DNA of 58,073 nt from Proteiniphilum sp. UBA5384 (GTDB lineage Bacteria > Bacteroidota > Bacteroidia > Bacteroidales > Dysgonomonadaceae). This document shows, piece after piece, positions 17,078-25,489 of the stretch. The first letter of the stretch is position 1, and every line of letters begins with the position of its first letter. The stretch covers positions 1 through 58,073 of the forward strand of contig NZ_DHOS01000005.1 in the NCBI RefSeq assembly GCF_002410825.1, read 5' to 3'. The position numbers and the translations under genes were made by a program. A model generated the notes under the pieces. That model was not told the DNA's origin. It did no database searches and saw only the letters and a program-made list of their open reading frames with translations.

Positions 17078-19285
17078 ATGAGGATAATTCTATTGGCAAT
17101 GTTTTTTATAGCCGTTGGAACACTGTATGCTCAACATCAGCGGATAGAAGGACGGATTGTTGATTGCAGGTCGCAGAAAGGGGTACATCTTGTCAGCGTG
17201 GGGATACTTGGTACAACAAAAGGAGCTATTTCCGACGAATCAGGAAAATTCGTTATTGAAGGGGTGCCGGAAGGTGATTATACTTTCGCCGTTTCATCGA
17301 TTGGCTATGAGGACAAACGTATTCCGGTTTCCATTCCTGCCCGAAGAGATAATCCCGTAATCACCATATCCTTGTGTGAACAAGCCATTGACCTGGATCA
17401 GGTGGTGGTGACGGCAACCCGTACCGAGCGATTGCTGAAGAACGTGCCAATACAAACCCAGATGATTTCGGCCAAAGCTATTGAGCGTATGCAAGTCACA
17501 AATTTCAGGGATTTGCTGGAATACGAGTTGCCCGGCGTGGAGTTTACGAACAATGGCGGTTACGCCAATATCAACATGCTTGGTTTCGGCGGGAAATATG
17601 TGTTGTTCCTGGTGGACGGTGAACGGATGGCGGGTGAGACGTTCGACAATATAGATTACAACCGGGTGGATATGGATAATGTGCAGCAGATTGAGATTGT
17701 CAAAGGGGCGGCATCCTCCCTCTATGGGTTCAATGCAGTTGGCGGAGTGATCAATATTATTACCCAAAAGCCTCAGAAAGCATTTGAGACAGGAGCCAAC
17801 ATCCGATTGGGCAGTAATAATGAGCAAAACTACCGCTATTCGGTAGGATCACGTAGAAAATGGGGATATGCGAATTTGTCGGCATCGTTCAAATCGATGG
17901 ATCCTTATTTGCTGAAAGACCGGAAGCCACAGATCCGATGGTTTGCCAATGGAGACAAAGAGGAATACCCGTTAAGGGAAACCTATATTGCCGGATACAA
18001 GGATTACAGCATTGATCCCCGGCTAGGCATAGATGTCTCAGAGAAATTGCATATAGAAACAAAGGGAGGATATTATTATAAGGAGAGAAACCCCGGAGGG
18101 CTGGACGGGAGAAAAGTAACCGACCGCTACTACAACTATTCCGGTGGTGTAAAAGCTGATTATACAATAACGGACGACCAGCATTTGCAGATTTCCGGAA
18201 ATTTCGACCGGTATGACAAGTACAAATACTACAAGCTGTTGACCGAAAAAGAAAAAACGTATGAAAACTCCCAACAGCGATTCAATGGGATGTATACGCT
18301 TTCTTTTGCAGGGGGACATTCGTTGGTAGCCGGCGCCGAATACTTTTCCGATCACCTGATGACATTCATGTTTGAAAGCGACGGGAGTGAGGCAAAGCGC
18401 GACGCACAGACTTATGCCGTTTACACGCAGCAGGAATGGTTACTGGCACAGAATTTGACGCTTGTTACCGGTTTGCGTTATGATTACCATTCGCAATTCA
18501 AGGGACATCTTACGCCCCGGTTATCCGCGATGTATAAGCCTATTTCCCACATAACGTTCAGGGGTGGGTATTCAGGTGGTTTCCGGTCGCCTACGCTCAA
18601 AGAGTTATACACCGACTGGTTCCATCCTGATGGTGGAGGATTCCAGATAATCGGTAACAAGGATATGAAGGCGGAGAAAAGCAATAATTTCAACCTTTCC
18701 ACCGAAATATCCCTTGGTAAAACGGTTATCACGGGTATAGCCCAGTATTCATTGATCGAAAATATGGTGAATACACTGTGGCAAAATCAGGATACGGTGT
18801 TGTATACTAATATCGGTCAAGCCAAAGTGTTGAGTACCGAATTGTCGGTTACCAGCCAGATAAACAACAACCTCTCCCTTCGGGGTGGTTATTCCTATGT
18901 GCATGATAATCTTGGAAAAAAGTCTATTAACCGCCCTCATTCACTGACCGCACGGGTAGATTATATTGTGCCTGTATTTGGAAAATATCATCCTATTGTC
19001 AGTTTCAACGGAAAATATTTCAGCGGAATGGATATTTACGGAACCGGAGACATCCCCGACACAGATAATGAAACGGAGATTGAAAAAGAAACAGGAGAAG
19101 AATACAAGGTGGAATACGACGGCTACGCAGTTTGCCGGTTGTCATTTGCACAGCCGCTTCCATTTAATCTCACTCTCAATGCAGGTATAAATAATCTCTT
19201 CAATTACAAGACTAAATTTTCAAGTTTCTATTCGAGTATATCGCCCGGCAGAACCTATTACATCGGATTAAAATGGAAGTTGTAA
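17078..19285 (+). CDS. hmuR: TonB-dependent haem receptor HmuR
   Basis: Outer-membrane receptor that imports haem with TonB energy. The 735-residue protein has a signal peptide (about residues 1-18, ending LYAQ), a carboxypeptidase-regulatory-like domain (about 22-100), a plug domain (from VVVTATRTERLLKNVPIQTQMI to GGVINIITQKP) and a 22-strand-type barrel ending in YIGLKWKL. The haem-receptor box FRAP/NPNL appears as GFRSPTLKELY and GNKDMKAEKSNNFNLS near residues 505-550. The ATG at 17078 lies 11 bp after the T-run of the hmuY-hmuR hairpin. A broken relative of its C-terminal half lies upstream at about 15785-16273. Confidence 0.92.
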   Translation: MRIILLAMFFIAVGTLYAQHQRIEGRIVDCRSQKGVHLVSVGILGTTKGAISDESGKFVIEGVPEGDYTFAVSSIGYEDKRIPVSIPARRDNPVITISLCEQAIDLDQVVVTATRTERLLKNVPIQTQMISAKAIERMQVTNFRDLLEYELPGVEFTNNGGYANINMLGFGGKYVLFLVDGERMAGETFDNIDYNRVDMDNVQQIEIVKGAASSLYGFNAVGGVINIITQKPQKAFETGANIRLGSNNEQNYRYSVGSRRKWGYANLSASFKSMDPYLLKDRKPQIRWFANGDKEEYPLRETYIAGYKDYSIDPRLGIDVSEKLHIETKGGYYYKERNPGGLDGRKVTDRYYNYSGGVKADYTITDDQHLQISGNFDRYDKYKYYKLLTEKEKTYENSQQRFNGMYTLSFAGGHSLVAGAEYFSDHLMTFMFESDGSEAKRDAQTYAVYTQQEWLLAQNLTLVTGLRYDYHSQFKGHLTPRLSAMYKPISHITFRGGYSGGFRSPTLKELYTDWFHPDGGGFQIIGNKDMKAEKSNNFNLSTEISLGKTVITGIAQYSLIENMVNTLWQNQDTVLYTNIGQAKVLSTELSVTSQINNNLSLRGGYSYVHDNLGKKSINRPHSLTARVDYIVPVFGKYHPIVSFNGKYFSGMDIYGTGDIPDTDNETEIEKETGEEYKVEYDGYAVCRLSFAQPLPFNLTLNAGINNLFNYKTKFSSFYSSISPGRTYYIGLKWKL

Positions 19286-19322
19286 AGAAATTCTCTAAAT
19301 ACGCACAACGTTTATCATCAGT

Positions 19323-22300
19323 ATGAAAAAGAAAAATATACTCATTGTTTCATGTATTGTGGTCATTGTCGCCGCGGGGTGGATCGCCTGGCAGAAAATG
19401 GCTTCTCCCACCCGGATCGCACTCTATAATTTCCAGCCTTTCCAGGTGTCGAACATCTCGTTGTCGAACAGCGATAAATTTATCCAATTCGACGAGGTTG
19501 CGGCGGAAGAGACCGGGAAATTGAAAAATTATGATTTCGTGCTGGGGTTCGGCATGGGGCTGAAAGTGTCGGAAGAGCAGCGAACGCAAATCCAGTCGAC
19601 TGCCGACAAGGGTACGCCGATGTATATGTTTGCCGTGACCAATCCGCAGAACAATATCTGCAACTTAGACAGTGTGGACCTGGAACAGATCTCCGGCTAC
19701 CTCAACAGTGGCAATAAAACCAATTATCGAAATATGGCACGTTACATCCGCCGTAATATCGACAAGAAAATCCTTTTTGCTACCGAGGCGGAGCCGGTGG
19801 TGGAGAGCGTGTCGGACGCGCTTTTTCATATCGATGAGAATGTATCCTTTGAGGAGGTGGATGAATATGAGGCCTACCTCAAAAAGGAGGGCTTTTACAA
19901 GGAAGGAGCCGCTAAGGTCGCCATTGTGGCGGGTATCCATGATCCGTTCAGTGGCAATAAGGAACATCTGGACAGCCTGATCGCTTCCCTTCAGCATTCG
20001 GGGTTGAATGTCTATCCCATCTCTTCATTTACCAAACGGATGGATTTCCTTTTCCGGATTAATCCCGATGCGGTGGTTTATTTCCCGCACGGACGCCTCC
20101 TGATGGGGCAGCCGGATGTGGCGGTGGAGTGGTTGAAGAGCCGGAACATTCCTATCTTCGCGCCGATTACCATCCTGCAGTTGAAGGAAGAGTGGATGAA
20201 AGATCCGATGGGCATGTTCGGCGGATTTATGGGGCAGACCATTGTCATGCCGGAGCTCGACGGCGCCATTTATCCCTATTCATTGGTGGCACAGGAAAAG
20301 AACAACGACGGCCTGTATGTGTTCAGGACAATCCCCGACAGGCTCGCAAGCTTCACCGAGATCATCAACAATATGATCGCCCTCAAAGACAAGAAGAACG
20401 CCGAGAAGAAGGTCGCCATCTACTATTTTAAAGGAGCGGGACAGGAAACATTGGCGGCACAAGGACTGGAGACTGTGCCTGCCCTCTATAACCTGCTGAA
20501 GCGGTTGAAAGCCGAAGGATATAAGGTGGATAACTTGCCGGTGATAGAAAAAGATTTCGAGCACCTGTTGATGACACAGGGATCGGTGCTAAACACCTAT
20601 GCCGAAGGGGCATTCGACGATTTCCTGAAAAATGGCCATCCTCAATTGGTGAAAAAACAGGATTATGAGGCTTGGGTAAACCGTTCCTTGTCGAAGGAAT
20701 CCTATAAAGAGGTGACCGACCTATACGGTGAAGCGCCGGGCACCTATATGAGCGTGGTGCAGAACGATGAAGAATACCTTGCCGTGGCACGCATACAATT
20801 CGGAAATGTAGTCTTGTTGCCACAACCTATGGCGGCGCTGGGAGATGATGATTTTGCCATCGTGCACGGGGCAAAGATGCCGCCTCCCCATACCTATATC
20901 GGTTCTTACCTATGGACCCAGTATGGTTTTAAAGCCGATGCCTTGATCCATTTCGGTACGCACGGCAGCCTTGAGTTCACACCCCAAAAGCAGGTGGCGT
21001 TGAGCAGTAACGACTGGGGCGACCGCTTGGTGGGTACCATTCCCCACTTCTACTATTACACTATCGGTAATATCGGTGAAAGCATGATGGCGAAACGCCG
21101 TTCGTATGCCACCACCATCTCCTACCTAACCCCTGCTTTCACCGAAAGCCATACCCGCTCTCAGTTCAAAACGTTGCAGGATAAGATACGGGAATATTAC
21201 AAGAGCGATGAGACCGGGCAAGAAACAGCATCGCTGGAGGTGAAGAAGATTGCCGTGGCGATGGGTGTGCACCGCGATTTACGTTTGGACAGCGTCCTTT
21301 CCAAGCCTTACACCATGGAGGATATAGAACGCATCGACAATTATGCCGAAGAGATTGCGAATGAAAAGATCAACGGACAGTTGTATGTTTCGGGCGAGCC
21401 CTATACGCCGGAGAAGATAAACTCCACCGTATTGGCCATGAGTGCCGATCCGATTGCTTACAGCCTATCCTCATTGGACAAGCAGCGGGGAAAAGTGACC
21501 GAACAGCAATTGAAGAGCAAGTCGTTCTTCACCCAAACTTATCTCGATCCGGCCAAAAATCTGGTCAATCAGGTGTTGGCGGGAAGAACGGTCAATGATG
21601 AGCTTATTTGTGCTGTGGCGGGTATTACCGCTGCGGAGTTGGAAGAAAGCAACGCTATCCTGAATCCGCCAAAAAGAGGCATGATGGCAGCTATGGCAGC
21701 AGGTGGTGATGGTCCCAAAATGGAAACCAAAAAACCGGAAACGGGAATGTCCGGCGGTATGCCCAAAGATGGTATGGTTCAACGTCCGGGAGAAGGAACT
21801 TCTCAAGATTCCTCGGTAACAAGAAGGGAATCACCTACGGCGGGAATGGGCATGCCGGGACAAATGAAAGCGCCGGAATATACGAAAGAACAGAAAGAGA
21901 AAGCCCGTATGATTGCGGAGATAGAGCGTACGATCAATAATATCCGTCATTATAAATCGGCGTTGGAGAACAGTCCCGAACTGGAGTTCAAGGCGCTACT
22001 CAATGCCATGTCGGGTGGGTATGTGGAACCCTCCTCCGGGGGGGATGCCGTGGCGAATCCCAATGCTGTTCCCACGGGAAAAAACCTCTATTCTGTCAAT
22101 GCCGAAGCCACTCCATCTGAGGTGGCATGGGACAGGGGCGTAATGCTGGTCAATACCACGCTTGCCCAATACCGGAAGGAGCACGGCGAGTACCCCCGCA
22201 AGGTGAGTTATACTTTCTGGAGCAGCGAGTTTATCGAAAGTGAAGGAACCACCATCGCCCAGGTGCTGTACATGTTGGGTGTGGAGCCGGTACGTGATAC

Positions 22301-23570
22301 CTACGGACGTGTTTCGGAGCTCCGGCTGATACCCGCCGAGGAGCTGGGACGCCCCCGCATCGATGTGGTGGTACAGACATCGGGGCAATTCCGTGACTTG
22401 GCCGCATCGCGCCTGATGCTTATCACGAGGGCCGTGGAGATGGCCGCGGCGGCAAAAGACGAAAAATATGAGAACCTGGTGTCGAAAAGTACGGTGGAGA
22501 TAGAGCATCAGCTGGTAGAACAGGGGATATCGCCCAAAGATGCCCGTGACATGTCCACCCGCCGCATATTTGGTGGAATCAACGGCATGTATGGTACCGG
22601 CATTCAGGAAATGATCACCAGCAGCGACAAATGGGAATCGGAAAAAGAGATTGCCGATGTCTATATCAACAATATGGGGGCGGATTACGGAAGCGATAAG
22701 AACTGGGGTGAATTTCAGGCAGGGCTCCTCCGCACGGTGCTCGCCAATACCGATGTCATCGTGCAGCCGCGCCAGAACAATACCTGGGGCGCGTTGAGCC
22801 TCGACCATGTGTATGAATTCATGGGCGGGATGAACCTGGCCATCCGGAATGTGACCGGTAAGGATCCCGATGCCTATTTTGCCGACTACCGCAACCGCAA
22901 TAACGCGAAGATGCAGGACCTGAAAGAGGCCATCGGCGTTGAATCGCGTGCCACCGTGCTCAATCCCGCCTATATCAAGGAGATGATGAAAGGAGGAGCT
23001 TCCAGCGCCGCCCAGATTACTGAGGTGATGACCAACACCTTTGGCTGGAATGTGACCAAACCCAATGTCATCGACAATGAGTTATGGGATGAATATTACG
23101 ATGTATACGTAAAGGACAAGTTCGATCTGGGCACGGAGGCATTCTTCAGGGAAAAAAGCCCCGCCGTGCTGCAGGAGGTGACCGCCATCATGATGGAATC
23201 GGCACGAAAAGGCATGTGGAAAGCCACACCCGAGCAGCTCTCCGATATAGCCCGGCTGCATACCGACCTGGTAAAAGAGTTTGGTTCCACAGGCTCAGGC
23301 TTCGCGGGAGGAAATGCCAAGCTGCAGGATTATATAGCACAGACTGTGGATCCTGCCGATGCACAGGCTTACAACAGCCGGATCCGCGCGATGAAAACCG
23401 GGGGAACCGATGCAAATGTAACCCCGGCAGGCAAAGTCCTCAAGAAAGAGGAAGTGGGACAAATTGAGAATGGGGAAAAGAATTCACTTAACGGAATCAT
23501 TGTTGCTGCAGTAGTTCTTGTGATATTTGTGGTTCTTTTACTAATTTTGCGGAGGAAAAGAAGAGGGTAA
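19323..23570 (+). CDS. hmuS: HmuS, CobN/Mg-chelatase-like haem-processing protein
   Basis: A 1415-residue homologue of the large chelatase subunits CobN/ChlH/BchH. Here it is part of hmuYRSTUV, and work on Bacteroidetes HmuS indicates a haem de-chelating role, so cobalamin synthesis is unlikely. Visible features: an N-terminal membrane anchor (about residues 5-25), the CobN body with HFGTHGSLEFTPQKQVALSSNDWGDRLVGTIPHFYYYTIGN near 545-585, a Met/Gly/Pro-rich insertion at 787-848 containing ten Met, a second CobN block (GQFRDLAASRLMLITRAVEMAAAAKDE; NTWGALSLDHVYEFMGGMNLAIRN), and a C-terminal transmembrane helix followed by RRKRRG. With anchors at both ends the bulk is probably periplasmic. hmuR is 37 bp upstream. 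CobS/T or ChlI/D partners are absent. Confidence 0.9.
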   Translation: MKKKNILIVSCIVVIVAAGWIAWQKMASPTRIALYNFQPFQVSNISLSNSDKFIQFDEVAAEETGKLKNYDFVLGFGMGLKVSEEQRTQIQSTADKGTPMYMFAVTNPQNNICNLDSVDLEQISGYLNSGNKTNYRNMARYIRRNIDKKILFATEAEPVVESVSDALFHIDENVSFEEVDEYEAYLKKEGFYKEGAAKVAIVAGIHDPFSGNKEHLDSLIASLQHSGLNVYPISSFTKRMDFLFRINPDAVVYFPHGRLLMGQPDVAVEWLKSRNIPIFAPITILQLKEEWMKDPMGMFGGFMGQTIVMPELDGAIYPYSLVAQEKNNDGLYVFRTIPDRLASFTEIINNMIALKDKKNAEKKVAIYYFKGAGQETLAAQGLETVPALYNLLKRLKAEGYKVDNLPVIEKDFEHLLMTQGSVLNTYAEGAFDDFLKNGHPQLVKKQDYEAWVNRSLSKESYKEVTDLYGEAPGTYMSVVQNDEEYLAVARIQFGNVVLLPQPMAALGDDDFAIVHGAKMPPPHTYIGSYLWTQYGFKADALIHFGTHGSLEFTPQKQVALSSNDWGDRLVGTIPHFYYYTIGNIGESMMAKRRSYATTISYLTPAFTESHTRSQFKTLQDKIREYYKSDETGQETASLEVKKIAVAMGVHRDLRLDSVLSKPYTMEDIERIDNYAEEIANEKINGQLYVSGEPYTPEKINSTVLAMSADPIAYSLSSLDKQRGKVTEQQLKSKSFFTQTYLDPAKNLVNQVLAGRTVNDELICAVAGITAAELEESNAILNPPKRGMMAAMAAGGDGPKMETKKPETGMSGGMPKDGMVQRPGEGTSQDSSVTRRESPTAGMGMPGQMKAPEYTKEQKEKARMIAEIERTINNIRHYKSALENSPELEFKALLNAMSGGYVEPSSGGDAVANPNAVPTGKNLYSVNAEATPSEVAWDRGVMLVNTTLAQYRKEHGEYPRKVSYTFWSSEFIESEGTTIAQVLYMLGVEPVRDTYGRVSELRLIPAEELGRPRIDVVVQTSGQFRDLAASRLMLITRAVEMAAAAKDEKYENLVSKSTVEIEHQLVEQGISPKDARDMSTRRIFGGINGMYGTGIQEMITSSDKWESEKEIADVYINNMGADYGSDKNWGEFQAGLLRTVLANTDVIVQPRQNNTWGALSLDHVYEFMGGMNLAIRNVTGKDPDAYFADYRNRNNAKMQDLKEAIGVESRATVLNPAYIKEMMKGGASSAAQITEVMTNTFGWNVTKPNVIDNELWDEYYDVYVKDKFDLGTEAFFREKSPAVLQEVTAIMMESARKGMWKATPEQLSDIARLHTDLVKEFGSTGSGFAGGNAKLQDYIAQTVDPADAQAYNSRIRAMKTGGTDANVTPAGKVLKKEEVGQIENGEKNSLNGIIVAAVVLVIFVVLLLILRRKRRG

Positions 23571-23618
23571 AGAACCAAGAATCAAGACATGACCATATAG
23601 TCTTGGCTCTTGGCTCTT
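23570..23618 (+). repeat. Long inverted repeat between hmuS and hmuT, with TCTTGGC tandem copies
   Basis: Immediately after the hmuS stop, the arm at 23570-23588 (starting AAGAACCAAGAATC) pairs with 23600-23618 (starting GTCTTGGCTCTTGG) over 19 positions with two mismatches and one G-T pair, loop of 11 nt. The right arm is itself a tandem of about three TCTTGGC units continuing to 23626. No T-run follows, so it looks like an RNA-stability or repeat-type element, not a classical terminator. Confidence 0.75.
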
Positions 23619-23640
23619 GGCTCTTGTATCTCAGGAGAAT

Positions 23641-24342
23641 ATGGAAATTATCATCCAGGTATTGATCCTGTTCATCATTATCAACACCATCCTGAAGCTT
23701 AGTTTCTGGAAATGGTGGCAGACGGTGATTTTCGGGGTGATCTGCGCGGCTTTCGTGGTTTGGGCACAGCAATATGCCATTATACAGTCGAAAACGCAGT
23801 TGCACGATTACCTCTCCAATCACCGGGCTCTGCAGGACATGGCAGTGCTGATCACGGTTGAATCGGCCATCTGCCTTGCCTTTTGCTTTGCCGCATTGAT
23901 GAATATGTTCGGTAAAAAAAAGAAGCGCTGGGTGAAGTTATTATACTGGTATCCCAGCCTTTTGCTGTTCCCGGTTTTATTTTATCTGCTTACACAAGCT
24001 ATTTTCAGCCTCTCCGGGACTAATTTCAGCACCATTACTTACACCATTGCCGCAATCACTCTGGTAGTTATTCCTGCCGCTTCTTACGGTGCCAAGTTTC
24101 TGTTGCCCGAGAAGGAGCTGCGGTTGGAAGTACACTTCCTGGTAAGCCTTTTTGTGGCTGTATTGGGGCTGTTAACCACCGTGGATGGGAATGTGACCTA
24201 TGCGGCAGTGAAGGAGCCGTTGAATATAAAGGCTATTTTCTATTCAGTGATCCTGTTTGCATTGTTATTTGCAATAGGATATATCCGGAACAAATATAAA
24301 TGGAAGTTTAGTAAGAGATTTAAAGGAGTAAAAAATAAATAA
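23641..24342 (+). CDS. hmuT: HmuT, polytopic membrane protein of the haem operon
   Basis: A 233-residue inner-membrane protein with about six predicted transmembrane segments (for example IIIQVLILFIIINTILKL, TVIFGVICAAFVVWA, ITVESAICLAFCFAALM, LLLFPVLFYLLTQAIF, FLVSLFVAVLGLLTT, FYSVILFALLFAIGYI) and a strongly basic C terminus. No known domain is recognised; the name comes from its place in hmuYRSTUV. The ATG at 23641 follows AGGAG at 6-nt spacing, one of the few good Shine-Dalgarno sites here, and is preferred over an in-frame TTG at 23617 that lies within the hairpin. It overlaps hmuU by one base (TAATG), implying translational coupling. Confidence 0.82.
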   Translation: MEIIIQVLILFIIINTILKLSFWKWWQTVIFGVICAAFVVWAQQYAIIQSKTQLHDYLSNHRALQDMAVLITVESAICLAFCFAALMNMFGKKKKRWVKLLYWYPSLLLFPVLFYLLTQAIFSLSGTNFSTITYTIAAITLVVIPAASYGAKFLLPEKELRLEVHFLVSLFVAVLGLLTTVDGNVTYAAVKEPLNIKAIFYSVILFALLFAIGYIRNKYKWKFSKRFKGVKNK

Positions 24343-24950
24343 TGGAAGTTATTTCAAAAACGTTATTCTGGGTAGCCAACAGTTTATTGATACCCGATAT
24401 TATTATTCTGTTGTTTCTGTTTGGCCGTTCGTTGTTGCTGATCGGCAGCTTTTACGACCAGTTCATGACCAAACGGAAAAACGACAAGGCAATAGGAAAC
24501 CGGATCAAGGAATTGTCGCATTTGGGCATGGACGAATTGAGGGCCGTCATGCCTAAAAATGATAATTCTCTTTTTATCAAATACCTGCGTGACTTGTTGA
24601 CCACCACACCCAGTGAGGCATATTCCGATTTCTTGATTTCGAATTTCGAAAACGAAGCGGGCAAAGACCTGGCGCTCTCAAAAATGCTGGCCAAAATGGG
24701 ACCCGTACTCGGGTTGATCGGGACGCTTATCGCGATGAGTCCCGCCCTGGTGGGACTCTCCACCGGTGATATCTCCGGAATGGCCTATAATATGCAGGTG
24801 GTGTTTGCCACTACGGTCGTGGGGTTGGTGGTATCTGCCGTGGGATTGGTGACATTGCAAACCAAACAGCGCTGGTACGCGAAAGATGTGAACAACCTCG
24901 ATTATGTTTCCCGGATTTTAACAGAACAAAACAGCAACCATCATGAGTAG
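24342..24950 (+). CDS. hmuU: HmuU, MotA/TolQ/ExbB-family proton channel
   Basis: A 202-residue inner-membrane protein of the MotA/TolQ/ExbB family, which forms proton-driven motor complexes with an ExbD-like partner. Transmembrane segments lie near residues 12-35, 110-130 and 145-168, and the family signature is visible in LALSKMLAKMGPVLGLIGTLIAMSPALVGLSTGDISGMAYNMQVVFATTVVGLVVSAVGLVTLQ. It starts on the hmuT stop and ends 8 bp inside hmuV, so the three are coupled. A role in energising HmuS or haem transfer is inference from context. Confidence 0.9.
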   Translation: MEVISKTLFWVANSLLIPDIIILLFLFGRSLLLIGSFYDQFMTKRKNDKAIGNRIKELSHLGMDELRAVMPKNDNSLFIKYLRDLLTTTPSEAYSDFLISNFENEAGKDLALSKMLAKMGPVLGLIGTLIAMSPALVGLSTGDISGMAYNMQVVFATTVVGLVVSAVGLVTLQTKQRWYAKDVNNLDYVSRILTEQNSNHHE

Positions 24951-25275
24951 AAGACGAAGAATCAGCCAGTTTTCGGCCGAAGAGGATACCGATCCGCTCA
25001 GCGTTATCGTGAACCTGTTTGATGTGGCCATGGTATTTGCTGTCGCCCTGATGGTGGCCATGGTGATGCACATGAATATGACGGAAGTTTTTACGCAGGA
25101 AGATTATACCATCGTGAAGAATCCCGGTAAGGATAACATGGAGATTATCACCAAAGAAGGAAATAAAATCAATAAATATACACCGTCGGAAGATCAATCC
25201 TCCGGTTCCAAAGGCCGCAGGGTAGGGGTGGCTTATGAACTCGAAAACGGTGAAATCATTTACGTGCCGGAGTAG
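24943..25275 (+). CDS. hmuV: HmuV, DUF2149 single-span membrane protein
   Basis: A 110-residue DUF2149-family protein with one transmembrane helix (about residues 26-48, VNLFDVAMVFAVALMVAMVMHM), a conserved acidic patch before it (EEDTDPLSVI) and a small C-terminal domain containing GSKGRRVGVAYELENGEIIYVPE. The topology imitates ExbD/TolR, the usual partner of MotA/TolQ/ExbB channels. Its start overlaps the hmuU stop by 8 bp. No hairpin terminator is visible in the 214 bp to the next gene, which has its own promoter. Confidence 0.88.
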   Translation: MSRRRRISQFSAEEDTDPLSVIVNLFDVAMVFAVALMVAMVMHMNMTEVFTQEDYTIVKNPGKDNMEIITKEGNKINKYTPSEDQSSGSKGRRVGVAYELENGEIIYVPE

Positions 25276-25423
25276 AAATCCCTTCACTTATTTGTCATAA
25301 CACTTAAATCATTCCCTGTGATAATAAATAATAGAGGATGTAGGCCATTGTTATGTCTGCAAATTCTACTATTTGTGGGTATATATGGCTCTTTTCAGCC
25401 TGAAAAATACCTATTTCTTGTAA

Positions 25424-25454
25424 TTGATGCCTATTGTTATAGCCTATACCTTTG
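25424..25454 (+). promoter_or_regulatory. Promoter of the TonB receptor-DUF4374-esterase cluster (TTG-N20-TACCTTTG)
   Basis: TTG at 25424-25426 is followed after 20 nt by TACCTTTG at 25447-25454, consensus spacing, 35 nt before the receptor ATG at 25490. An imperfect palindrome CCTGTAATTTTAGG at 25456-25469 sits just downstream and could be an operator. No cobalamin riboswitch motif was recognised in the 214-bp gap. Confidence 0.65.
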
Positions 25455-25489
25455 TCCTGTAATTTTAGGTAATCTCATTAATATAAAAA

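Noticed and set aside
21996..22808. 270-codon minus-strand frame inside hmuS
   Set aside because: Antisense to conserved CobN motifs, His/Arg/Gly-rich like a shadow of a GC-richer gene.
19323..23570. CobN-like gene as a cobalamin-synthesis cobaltochelatase
   Set aside because: No CobS/CobT, no other cobalamin genes and no B12 riboswitch; the order hmuYRS-T-U-V fits haem processing.
23617..23640. TTG 23617 as start of hmuT
   Set aside because: It lies in the tandem-repeat hairpin; the ATG at 23641 has AGGAG at proper spacing.
25276..25489. Riboswitch upstream of the TonB receptor
   Set aside because: The 214-nt gap shows a consensus promoter but no conserved B12-box core or long paired architecture.
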